From NCBI RefSeq assembly GCF_021602345.1, contig NZ_BQID01000014.1:87035-151034 (forward strand): 64,000 bases of DNA. The letters run 5' to 3'. The stretch comes from Pseudomonas pharyngis. GTDB lineage: Bacteria > Pseudomonadota > Gammaproteobacteria > Pseudomonadales > Pseudomonadaceae. The translations under genes were made by a program, and so were the position numbers. Of this stretch, positions 54,433-62,117 are shown in pieces. Numbering within the stretch: position 1 is the first letter of the stretch; each line of letters opens with the position of its first letter. The notes beneath the pieces were generated by a model. That model saw only the letters and a list, made by a program, of their open reading frames with translations. It searched no databases and was not told the origin of the DNA.

Positions 54433-55389
54433 ATGAAGCCAGAAGTCTTGCAGCTGAGCCCGATCCTGATTCCGCAAATCAATACCCGTCTCGGCGAACT
54501 GTTCACGATCAGGCGTTATTTCGAGCAGGCCGACAAAGCGGCGTATTTGCAGGAACACGGCGCCAACATTCGCGGCGTGATCACGGGTGGCCACACGGGC
54601 ATCAGCCAGGCGCTGATGGCGCAACTGCCCAAACTGGAAGTGGTGGCGGTCAACGGTGTCGGCACCGATGCGGTCGACCTGGCCTACGCCCGGGATCGCG
54701 GAATCCGCGTGACCGCGACCATCGGCGCACTGACCGAAGACGTGGCCGACCTGGCCATCGGTTTGCTGATCGCCGTGTGCCGTGGGCTGTGTACCAGTGA
54801 CCGTTACGTTCGCTCGGGCCAGTGGCCGCAAAGCCCGACCCCATTGGCACCGCTGCCTTTGGCGCGGCAGGTGTCCGGCATGCGGATCGGCATCGTGGGC
54901 ATGGGCCGGGTCGGCCGAGCGGTCGCCACCCGGGCGGCCGCGTTTGGCTGTCCGATCAGCTACACCGATCTGCAACCGATGAGCGATGTCAGCCACACCT
55001 TCATCGCCGAACTCAAGCAACTGGCCCGCGACAGTGATGCGCTGATTCTCGCGGCGGCCGCCGACAAGGCCGAGGCCATCATCGATGCCTCCGTGTTGCA
55101 GGCCCTGGGCAAGGGCGGCTACCTGATCAACGTGGCGCGCGGCAAACTGGTCAACGAAACCGATCTGGTGGCGGCCCTGAAGGCCGGCGAGATCGCGGGT
55201 GCGGCGCTGGATGTTTTCGTCGATGAGCCCAACGTGCCTGAAGCGTTGTTTGTCCAGGAACAGGTGGTGCTGCAACCACACCGCGCCAGCGCGACCCTGC
55301 AGACCCGCACCCGCATGGGCGAGATGGTTGTGGCGAGCCTGGTGGACAGTTTTGCCGGAAGAACTCCGCCAGGGTGCGTGACCGGCTGA
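54433..55389 (+). CDS. D-isomer-specific 2-hydroxyacid dehydrogenase
   Basis: This is a 318-residue NAD(P)-dependent enzyme of the hydroxypyruvate/glyoxylate/2-ketogluconate reductase group. The Rossmann motif is GIVGMGRVGRAVA. Catalytic residues are seen as arginine in NVARGKLV, glutamate in VFVDEPNVPEAL and histidine in LQPHRASAT. It probably interconverts a 2-keto acid and a D-2-hydroxy acid released by the pathway. It is the last gene of the operon, 32 bases after the SDR stop, and a strong hairpin follows. Confidence 0.93.
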   Translation: MKPEVLQLSPILIPQINTRLGELFTIRRYFEQADKAAYLQEHGANIRGVITGGHTGISQALMAQLPKLEVVAVNGVGTDAVDLAYARDRGIRVTATIGALTEDVADLAIGLLIAVCRGLCTSDRYVRSGQWPQSPTPLAPLPLARQVSGMRIGIVGMGRVGRAVATRAAAFGCPISYTDLQPMSDVSHTFIAELKQLARDSDALILAAAADKAEAIIDASVLQALGKGGYLINVARGKLVNETDLVAALKAGEIAGAALDVFVDEPNVPEALFVQEQVVLQPHRASATLQTRTRMGEMVVASLVDSFAGRTPPGCVTG

Positions 55390-55397
55390 GCCTTACA

Positions 55398-55425
55398 GTC
55401 ATCGGGGGCCGCAGCCCCCGATGAC
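55398..55425. terminator. Perfect 12-bp hairpin between convergent genes
   Basis: GTCATCGGGGGC and GCCCCCGATGAC pair perfectly around a CGCA loop, between the dehydrogenase stop and the TonB receptor stop. It is a very strong stem, without a T-run, and probably terminates from both sides. Confidence 0.7.
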
Positions 55426-55441
55426 AGATTCCAGCCCCCGA

Positions 55442-57568
55442 CTACAACGTGTAAGAAATGCCGACCTGCACCGTTCTCGGTGCCCCCGGATAGGCGTAGA
55501 CGTTACCGAATGCGCCCTCGTCGTAGTCACGGTCAAACAGGTTCTTCAGGTCGAGGTTGAGGCGCACCTTGTCATTGACCTTGTAGTAGCTGAGCAGGTC
55601 GACAACGGTGTAGCTCCCCATCGAAAACGCGGTGTTCGCCGTTTGCCCCGCGCGCTCATCGACATATTTGAGGCCTGTTCCCAGACCCAGACCACTGAGG
55701 GCACCGTCCTGGAACTCATAGACGTTGAGCAGGCTGAAGCTGTTTTTCGGGATGTTCATCAGTCGCGTGCCGGAGCGGATCACGTTGTCCTTGGTCACCT
55801 CGGCATCGACGTAGGCGTACCCCCCGATGACACGCCACTCGGGGGTCAGGTTGCCGGCGACATTGAGGTCAAATCCCCGGCTGCGCACTTCCCCGGCAGC
55901 CACGCTGAAAGTCGAGTCCACCGGGTCAGTGGTCAGGACATTGCGCTTTTCAATCTGATAGATCGCCGCGTCGACGCTCAACTGATGATCCAGCGCTTCC
56001 CATTTGACGCCCATCTCCCAGGACTTGCCTTTCTCCGGTTCGAAGCCGCCGCCCTGGCGACTTGCGCCGGTATTGGGCTTGAAGGAACGCGCAGTGTCCG
56101 CGTAGACCGCGAGGGTATCAGTCAGGTCGTAGGTCACGCCGACGCGGGGCGTGACGGCATTGTCACTGGCCTGCCAGTTCTTGCCGCCGGGAACGTAGGT
56201 TTCATAGTCGTGCTCAAAGCGCTCGAAACGTGCGCCGGCCAGAACTTTCAGCCGATCGGTCAAGGCCACCTGGTCCTGTACGAACGCGGCGTAGGTCTTG
56301 AGATTTTCCTTGTCGTGGGTCGGGGTGCGCGTCAGTGCCGGACGGGGCTGCCCATACACCGGATTGAAGATATCGATCGGATAGGCACTTACCGCGCCGC
56401 TGGAGCGCTGGATGATCGACTGGTAGTCGTAATCTTCGTATTCGATACCGGTCAGCAATGTGTGCTGCAGGCCGCCCGTGGAGAAGTGACCGGTCAGGTT
56501 GAGCTGGGTGTCCTTGTCCGTCCACTCCAGTTTGCGGTAGTTGAAATTTCGTCCCAGGGTCCGGCCGTCGGCGGCAATGCCGTTGGCTTCGACGGCGTTG
56601 CCCTGCAAGGTTCCGTCGAGCCACTGGAAGCCACCGCCAAGCGTCCAGTCTTCATTGAGCACATGCTCGAAGCGCAATTGCGCCATGTTGTTGTCGTTGT
56701 GCAACTTGCCAGCGTCCGGTTCACCGAAGAAGGTGTCACGGGAGGCAGTGCCGATCTGCCGGGGATAACGCGTCGCGCCCCGGTCCAGCGGATGGTTGTT
56801 GCGCATGAAGTCGCCCTCGAAGATCACTCGGGTGTCATCGCTGGCTTGCCAGGTCAGTACCGGGGTCACGCCGTAGCGTTCGGTTTCGACGTGATCGCGG
56901 AAGGTATCGCCGCCCTCGCCCACCACGTTCAGGCGATAGGCCAGACGCCCCTCTTCATCAAGCGGGCCGGAAGCATCCAGCGTACCCCGCCGCATGCCTT
57001 GGTCATTCAACTGGCTGCCGAGTGTGACCGTGCGCTCGGGCAACGGTTGTTTGGAAACGACATTGAAAGTCCCGCCCGGATCACCACGGCCGTAGAGCAT
57101 GGTCGCCGGCCCGCGCAGGACCTCAAGACGCTCGATGGTGTTGGCATCCGGCATGTTCGGATAACCGCGGTTGATCGGGAAACCATTGCGGTAGAACTCG
57201 CCGGTGGTAAATCCGCGCACGGTGAACGTGGTCAGTCCCTGGCCGCCGAAATTGTTGGCTCGCCCTACGCCGCCCGCGTAATCCAGTGCGTCCTGCAGCC
57301 GGGTAGCACCGATGTCTTCGACCGCGTCTTTGGTGACGACACTGATCGACTGCGGGGTTTCATGGATCGAGGTATCGGTTCGGGTGGCGCTGGCCGAACG
57401 GGTCGCGCGATATCCGTGTACCGGGCCGTCCGCTCTTTCGTAATCCGCGGTACCGACCACATCGGTTGCCTCCAGCTCCAGCGCTGACGCTGTTGAACCG
57501 GAGGGCTCGGCCCACGCAAAGGGAGACAACGTTTGCAACACACAGATGGACAGCAGAGTTCGACGCAT
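55442..57568 (-). CDS. TonB-dependent siderophore receptor
   Basis: This is a 708-residue outer-membrane receptor. A signal peptide (MRRTLLSICVLQTLSPFAWA) is followed by the plug domain (ETPQSISVVTKDAVEDIG, RGFTTGEFYRNGFPI, RGPATMLYGRGDPGG) and a beta-barrel ending in LKNLFDRDYDEG...VQVGISYTL with the terminal aromatic-rich strand. No N-terminal secretin-type signalling domain precedes the plug, so it is a plain transporter and not a FpvA-type transducer. The match is to the ferric siderophore group (FhuA/FoxA-like); the ligand is unknown. The start at 57568 lacks a strong ribosome site. A probable Fur box lies about 85 bases upstream. Confidence 0.93.
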   Translation of the reverse strand: MRRTLLSICVLQTLSPFAWAEPSGSTASALELEATDVVGTADYERADGPVHGYRATRSASATRTDTSIHETPQSISVVTKDAVEDIGATRLQDALDYAGGVGRANNFGGQGLTTFTVRGFTTGEFYRNGFPINRGYPNMPDANTIERLEVLRGPATMLYGRGDPGGTFNVVSKQPLPERTVTLGSQLNDQGMRRGTLDASGPLDEEGRLAYRLNVVGEGGDTFRDHVETERYGVTPVLTWQASDDTRVIFEGDFMRNNHPLDRGATRYPRQIGTASRDTFFGEPDAGKLHNDNNMAQLRFEHVLNEDWTLGGGFQWLDGTLQGNAVEANGIAADGRTLGRNFNYRKLEWTDKDTQLNLTGHFSTGGLQHTLLTGIEYEDYDYQSIIQRSSGAVSAYPIDIFNPVYGQPRPALTRTPTHDKENLKTYAAFVQDQVALTDRLKVLAGARFERFEHDYETYVPGGKNWQASDNAVTPRVGVTYDLTDTLAVYADTARSFKPNTGASRQGGGFEPEKGKSWEMGVKWEALDHQLSVDAAIYQIEKRNVLTTDPVDSTFSVAAGEVRSRGFDLNVAGNLTPEWRVIGGYAYVDAEVTKDNVIRSGTRLMNIPKNSFSLLNVYEFQDGALSGLGLGTGLKYVDERAGQTANTAFSMGSYTVVDLLSYYKVNDKVRLNLDLKNLFDRDYDEGAFGNVYAYPGAPRTVQVGISYTL

Positions 57569-57653
57569 GGGGGAGAACCTTACAGATAGGCCAGAACGAA
57601 GGGGATAACTGCCAGCAAAACGCGGCGGATGGTATACCAATCGTCGCGCACTT

Positions 57654-57672
57654 GATAGTTATTCCCATTCGC
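57654..57672 (-). promoter_or_regulatory. Probable Fur box of TonB receptor gene
   Basis: GATAGTTATTCCCATTCGC matches the 19-base Fur consensus at about 12 positions, including both ends. It lies in the 144-base gap upstream of a siderophore-type receptor, where iron control is expected. Confidence 0.5.
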
Positions 57673-57712
57673 TTATGCAGCTGACTCTCGACCGCTTGCG
57701 TCTACTGCTTTC

Positions 57713-58297
57713 TCACACGCTCAGAAGGCGCTTCGTGGTCGCCATAGACGTACTCAACGATTGCCCCGTGCGTTGCAGTTTGTTCAGCAGACTGGCCCCC
57801 AGCCACAGCTGATACAGGGTTTCAGCCAGTTGCCGAGCATCGCCCTCAGGCAAGCTTTTTTCGACCTGGCCCTGTTCGATGCACTCGGTGATGCGCGCCA
57901 CCACTCGCTCGGCGCCATCACGCAAGGTCAGGCGCATGGTTTCGGAAAGGTCAGCCACCTCGGCACTGAGTTTCACCACCAGGCATTCGTCGCCATGGCC
58001 TTCCAGGGTGCAGCGATCCTGCCAGCCCTGCCAATAATCCATCAGCCGTTCGTGGGCGCTCAGGCCGGGCAGCGTCAGGCGTCGCTCCATGTCGGCCAGA
58101 TAGTCGACGAAGTAATCCTCGAGCAAGGCCTGGCCGTACAGTTCCTTGGATTTGAAGTAGTGATAGAACGAGCCCTTGGGCACGCCGGCGGTCTGCAGGA
58201 TCTCGTTCAGGCCAACACTGGTGAAGCCTTTCTCGGCCATCATCCGGTGGCCGGTGTCGAGCAAATGTTGGCGGGTGTCGTCGTAGGTCGGTTTCAT
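57713..58297 (-). CDS. TetR-family regulator, NemR-like
   Basis: This is a 194-residue TetR regulator. The N-terminal helix-turn-helix has FTSVGLNEILQTAGVPKGSFYHYFKSKE, and a cysteine is present in the centre of the effector domain (DRCTLEGHGDECLVVKL), as in NemR, whose cysteines sense electrophiles. The start is the ATG at 58297; a longer TTG start is less likely. A 15-base operator-like sequence lies 22 bases upstream, and two more copies precede a DJ-1/PfpI gene and an ene-reductase gene. The same three functions are linked in the Escherichia coli nemRA region, supporting repression of an electrophile-detoxification regulon. Confidence 0.9.
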   Translation of the reverse strand: MKPTYDDTRQHLLDTGHRMMAEKGFTSVGLNEILQTAGVPKGSFYHYFKSKELYGQALLEDYFVDYLADMERRLTLPGLSAHERLMDYWQGWQDRCTLEGHGDECLVVKLSAEVADLSETMRLTLRDGAERVVARITECIEQGQVEKSLPEGDARQLAETLYQLWLGASLLNKLQRTGQSLSTSMATTKRLLSV

Positions 58298-58318
58298 GGG
58301 GCACGAATTACCAGGCAA

Positions 58319-58333
58319 TAGACCAGTCGTTTA
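58319..58333. promoter_or_regulatory. NemR-like operator copy 1 (TetR autoregulation)
   Basis: TAGACCAGTCGTTTA is the reverse complement of TAAACGACTGGTCTA and shares CGACTGGTCTA with two other copies nearby. It lies 22 bases upstream of the TetR start codon. Confidence 0.75.
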
Positions 58334-58393
58334 TCTCAAAGGAACGCGAGTTTGCCACACCTGTCCATGAAAAACCTTCGAAGAAAAAATTAC

Positions 58394-58408
58394 TAGACGA
58401 CTGGTCTA
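58394..58408. promoter_or_regulatory. NemR-like operator copy 2 (DJ-1/PfpI gene)
   Basis: TAGACGACTGGTCTA is the most symmetrical copy: TAGAC and GTCTA are inverted repeats around a five-base centre. It is upstream of the DJ-1/PfpI gene on the plus strand. Confidence 0.8.
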
Positions 58409-58505
58409 ATTGGAAACTATGCTGCGCCCCTACAAACTTTTCCCGGTGTCGATCCTGTGCGAATCCCTTGCTCATGAACGCTGCCAGACCAACCCAGGGT
58501 GCTCT

Positions 58506-59183
58506 ATGAAAATCTTGATGGTTTTGACTTCCCACGATCAACTCGGCAACACCGGCAAGAAAACCGGCTTCTGGCTCGAAGAGTTCGCCGCCCCCTACTA
58601 CGCCTTCAAGGACGCCGGCGCCGACGTCACCCTGGTTTCGCCCGCCGGCGGTCAGCCACCGCTGGATCCGAAGAGCGACGAGCCCGATGCTCAGACGGCT
58701 GAAACCGACCGTTTCCGCCAGGACCCCACCGCGCAGCAGGCACTGGCGAACACCGGCCGCCTGGCCGACGTCCGCGCCGAAGATTTCGATGCGGTGTTTT
58801 ATCCAGGTGGCCATGGCCCGCTCTGGGACCTGGCCGAAGACAAGCATTCGATTGCCCTGATCGAAGCCTTCGCGCGCAGCAACAAGCCCCATGGCTTCGT
58901 CTGCCATGCGCCGGGGGTGCTGCGTCATGTCGTCGACGCAGACGGTAAACCGCTGATCCAGCAGCGTGAAGTGACCGGTTTCACCAATTCCGAAGAAGCA
59001 GCCGTCGGTTTGACGGACGTAGTGCCGTTCCTGATCGAAGACGAGTTCCAGCGTCTTGGCGGTCGCTATTCCAAAGTTGCGGATTGGCAAGTTCATGTCG
59101 TGACGGATGGAAAACTGGTCACCGGCCAGAATCCTGCCAGCTCGGCGGCTGTCGCCGAACAACTGTTGAAACTGCTCGGCTGA
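58506..59183 (+). CDS. DJ-1/PfpI-family protein, small glyoxalase III-like
   Basis: This is a 225-residue member of the DJ-1/PfpI superfamily. The nucleophile cysteine is in GFVCHAPGVLRHV, with a conserved glutamate in the early TGFWLEEFAAPYYAF and the YPGGHGPLWDL segment, as in the class close to yeast Hsp31-like and plant-type glyoxalases. It probably detoxifies methylglyoxal-like electrophiles in the cytoplasm. It is transcribed away from the NemR-like gene and has an operator copy about 100 bases upstream. A hairpin terminator follows the stop, and the ene-reductase gene after it has its own operator. Confidence 0.9.
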   Translation: MKILMVLTSHDQLGNTGKKTGFWLEEFAAPYYAFKDAGADVTLVSPAGGQPPLDPKSDEPDAQTAETDRFRQDPTAQQALANTGRLADVRAEDFDAVFYPGGHGPLWDLAEDKHSIALIEAFARSNKPHGFVCHAPGVLRHVVDADGKPLIQQREVTGFTNSEEAAVGLTDVVPFLIEDEFQRLGGRYSKVADWQVHVVTDGKLVTGQNPASSAAVAEQLLKLLG

Positions 59184-59212
59184 GGCGTCACTCCGCTCCT
59201 TCAACTTGATCC

Positions 59213-59248
59213 GAACACCGTGTGCGTGTTGCACGGTGTTCTTCTTTT
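59213..59248 (+). terminator. Terminator after DJ-1/PfpI gene
   Basis: GAACACCGTG and CACGGTGTTC form a 10-bp stem around a nine-base loop, followed by TTCTTTT. It ends the DJ-1/PfpI transcript before the promoter of the ene-reductase gene. Confidence 0.75.
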
Positions 59249-59259
59249 CGCCCATTAAA

Positions 59260-59274
59260 TAGTCGACTGGTCTA
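59260..59274. promoter_or_regulatory. NemR-like operator copy 3 (ene-reductase gene)
   Basis: TAGTCGACTGGTCTA differs from copy 2 at one position. It lies 26 bases upstream of the ene-reductase start codon, where bound repressor would block transcription. Confidence 0.78.
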
Positions 59275-59300
59275 ATAAACCCTTTGGACAGGATGCATCC

Positions 59301-60425
59301 ATGAACAACAGCCGTTTCTTCACCCCCGTCACCCTGGGCCGCCACATCCTGAAAAACCGCATAGTCCTGCCGCCCCTCACCCGCCAGCGCAGCACCCAAC
59401 CGGGCAATGTCGCCAGTGAATTGATGGCCGAGTATTACCAGCAACGTGCCGGTGCCGGTTTGCTGGTGACTGAAGGCACCCAGATCGAACCCCGTGGCCA
59501 GGGATACGCCTGGACTCCAGGCATTCATACTCCCGAACAAATCGCCGGGTGGCGCAAGGTCACCGAGGCCGTTCACGCCAAAGAGGGGGTGATCTTCGCC
59601 CAGCTCTGGCACGTGGGACGCGTATCGCACAGCGCTTTGCAACCCGATGGTGCCGCGCCAGTGGCGCCCTCCGCTGTCGCCACCGATCGGGTCAGCGTTT
59701 TCATCGAGACCGGGCCGGGCATGGGGTCTCTGGTGCCGCCATCCTCACCGCGCGCACTGACCACCGAAGAAGTCCAGGAACTGGTTCAGCTGTACATCCA
59801 GGCGGCGCGCAATGCCATGGACGCCGGTTTCGACGGTATCGAACTGCATTGTGCCAATGGTTATCTGGTGAACCAGTTCATCTCCGCCCACAGCAACCTG
59901 CGCACCGATCAATACGGCGGTTCGCTACATAACCGTCTGCGCTTTCTGCGCGAAGTGGTGGGTGGCGTCGCCGAATGCATCGGCAAGGAAAAGGTCGGCG
60001 TGCGCTTCGCGCCGCTGTTCACCACCACCGATGAAGCGCGGACTTATCTGGATATGGTCGAGGAAGACCCTCACACCACCTACATCGAAGCGATCAAGGT
60101 GCTGCAAGACGTCGGCATCGCCTACCTGTCCATCGCCGAAGCCGACTGGGACGACGCGCCAGTGATGCCGGAAACCTTCCGTCGAGCAGTACGCGACACC
60201 TTCAGCGGCGCGATCATCTACGCGGGCCGCTACAACGCCGAAAGCGGTGCGCGGTTGCTTGAATCCGGACTGGCGGACCTCGTGGCTTTCGGTCGCCCGT
60301 TCATGGCCAACCCGGACCTGCCCGCGCGGATCGCCAATGGCTGGCCGCTGAATTCGCTGAACCCGGCCACGGTGTATGGCGGCCATGCCGAAGGCTATGT
60401 GGATTACCCGGTGTACGGAGAGTAG
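59301..60425 (+). CDS. nemA: Old Yellow Enzyme-family ene-reductase, NemA-like
   Basis: This is a 374-residue FMN-dependent reductase. It has NRIVLPPLTRQRS, QLWHVGRVSH, IELHCANGYLVNQFI (substrate-binding His and Asn), DQYGGSLHNRLRF and LVAFGRPFMANPDLP, as in NemA/XenB reductases of N-ethylmaleimide and nitro compounds. It differs from the other OYE at 42957, which has a shorter middle part. Control by the TetR regulator through the operator at 59260 is inferred from position. Its 3' end overlaps the convergent diguanylate cyclase gene by 22 bases. Confidence 0.92.
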   Translation: MNNSRFFTPVTLGRHILKNRIVLPPLTRQRSTQPGNVASELMAEYYQQRAGAGLLVTEGTQIEPRGQGYAWTPGIHTPEQIAGWRKVTEAVHAKEGVIFAQLWHVGRVSHSALQPDGAAPVAPSAVATDRVSVFIETGPGMGSLVPPSSPRALTTEEVQELVQLYIQAARNAMDAGFDGIELHCANGYLVNQFISAHSNLRTDQYGGSLHNRLRFLREVVGGVAECIGKEKVGVRFAPLFTTTDEARTYLDMVEEDPHTTYIEAIKVLQDVGIAYLSIAEADWDDAPVMPETFRRAVRDTFSGAIIYAGRYNAESGARLLESGLADLVAFGRPFMANPDLPARIANGWPLNSLNPATVYGGHAEGYVDYPVYGE

Positions 60426-61969
60426 CTTTCGCTGGCGACACTTTTGGCGAGCTGATTGCGGCCCGCCCCTTTGGCTTGATACAGCGCCTGATCTGCCGCA
60501 GCGATCAGGCCTTGTACCGTGTCCAGTTGCGATCCGGTGGCGGCCGCGATGCCGATACTCACACTCACTCGGCCGAATGGACTGGTCCGGTGAGCGATAG
60601 GCTCTTGCGCCAAGCGTTTCAGGATCATTTGCGCCACGACCGCTGCGCCGTCACTGTCGGTATCGGGCATGATCACCGCCATTTCTTCCCCCCCGTAACG
60701 CGCCACCAGGTCCGATGGTCTGCGCACGCAGGTCTCAAGCACCTTGGCCACCTGCTGCAGACAGGCATCGCCGGCAATGTGCCCTTCGGCGTCGTTGAAC
60801 AGTTTGAAATAGTCGAGATCAATCATCAGCAACGCCAACGAAGTTGCGTCACGCTTCGCCCGGCGCGCTTCCATCGCCAGGGTCTGATCGAAACATCGCC
60901 GATTGGCCAGGCCTGTCAGCGCATCCTTCATTGCCAACAGCTCAAGTTGCCGGTTCGTGCCGAGCAGCTGTTGTTGAGTATCGCGCAACTCACCTTCCAC
61001 CTGCGTCCGGCGACGAATATCCAGAATCAAAAACCAGCCGATAACACCGGTGAGACCCAGCAATGTGGTAACCACACCGATCGACAACAGCGCTTCAAAT
61101 CGCCACGCCGCCAGGGCTTCGCGCTTACCGAGTGCAACCGTAGTGATCAGCGGCAGCGTTTCACTCTTGCGAAAGGCATAGAGCCGTTCCACGCCGTCGA
61201 GACTGGACGTGAAGGATGCAGTGCCAACCGATTTGTCCACCAGGTACTTCGCATAGATCGGCGAATTGGAGAAGTTGCGCCCCATGTCCTGTTCACGGAA
61301 AGGGTAACGGACCAGCAGCGTGCCATCGGTGTAGGACAAGCCAATGGCGCCCTCCTGCCCTATATCGAGCTGGCCGAACAGACGCAGAAAGTTTTCCACC
61401 CCCAGGGTGACCGACACCACACCGGCAAACTCTCCGCGATCGTCATTGAAACGCCTGCTGATGGTAATCACCCACTCCTGATTCGAACGACTGCGGATGG
61501 GCGGGCCGATGAAGGGTTCGCGAGATGGATCGTCACGGTGATGAATGAAGTAGGCACGATCACTGCTGTTGGCACCGACAGGAATCGGCCGGTTGGATGA
61601 CATCAACCAGTGGCCTTTGTTGTCGTAGATAGTGATGCCACTGAGCTGCGGCATCAGCGGTCGCTGCCGGTTGATCAAAGTCTTGAGTCGTTCGATTTGC
61701 GCTGGGCCACTGCCTTCGGTTTCCAGACGTTCGACGAGTCCGAGCAGAAGCAGCGAGCTCTGCCGGACAATGCCTTCGGAATACGTCGCAAGTGCCTGCG
61801 TCAGGTTCAACCCGTGGACATTGACTTCATCCAGTGCTTGATCCCGAGAGCCCAGTATCTTCCAGATGGTCAGCGATGCCAGGGAACAGCCGATTACCAA
61901 CAGCAAGAGCATTACAAGGTGAGTATCACGCTTCACTTCAGTACCTATGGAAAGTCCGGTTTCCGTCAC
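60404..61969 (-). CDS. Membrane-anchored diguanylate cyclase
   Basis: This is a 521-residue protein. Two membrane segments (about 17-40, LVMLLLLVIGCSLASLTI; and about 290-315, IGVVTTLLGLTGVIGWFLIL) bracket a periplasmic dCACHE-like sensor (SDRAYFIHHRDD, SREPFIGPP). A GGDEF domain follows (about 355-510) with ALTGLANRR, DLDYFKLFND and the active-site motif GGEEM. The inhibitory I-site RxxD is in RRPSDLVARYGG. Methionine in place of the usual phenylalanine in the last motif position is a variation, and the acidic pair is intact. It should make cyclic di-GMP in response to a periplasmic signal. The start is a GTG at 61969 without a clear ribosome site, so the true start may be downstream. Confidence 0.9.
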   Translation of the reverse strand: MTETGLSIGTEVKRDTHLVMLLLLVIGCSLASLTIWKILGSRDQALDEVNVHGLNLTQALATYSEGIVRQSSLLLLGLVERLETEGSGPAQIERLKTLINRQRPLMPQLSGITIYDNKGHWLMSSNRPIPVGANSSDRAYFIHHRDDPSREPFIGPPIRSRSNQEWVITISRRFNDDRGEFAGVVSVTLGVENFLRLFGQLDIGQEGAIGLSYTDGTLLVRYPFREQDMGRNFSNSPIYAKYLVDKSVGTASFTSSLDGVERLYAFRKSETLPLITTVALGKREALAAWRFEALLSIGVVTTLLGLTGVIGWFLILDIRRRTQVEGELRDTQQQLLGTNRQLELLAMKDALTGLANRRCFDQTLAMEARRAKRDATSLALLMIDLDYFKLFNDAEGHIAGDACLQQVAKVLETCVRRPSDLVARYGGEEMAVIMPDTDSDGAAVVAQMILKRLAQEPIAHRTSPFGRVSVSIGIAAATGSQLDTVQGLIAAADQALYQAKGAGRNQLAKSVASESYSPYTG

Positions 61970-62117
61970 CGCTATTATTTGATCGGGGCATTACATCGAC
62001 CGCGCGTCCTTGTCAGCACGTCAGCCGCGGTGCTGTCGCTCTGGTTTTGCGCAAGAATCCGAAATGCCCCGGACGACGGCAGGCAACGCGAGGGTGTCTT
62101 GCCGTCCCTCGTCTCGA

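Noticed and set aside
55421-57487. A 688-codon plus-strand frame opposite the TonB receptor
   Set aside because: The receptor on the minus strand has a signal peptide, plug and barrel motifs, and the plus-strand product shows none. It is a shadow frame.
62075-62106. Possible terminator between the diguanylate cyclase start and the methyltransferase stop
   Set aside because: Only seven base pairs with an 18-base loop and no T-run, so too weak to report as a feature.
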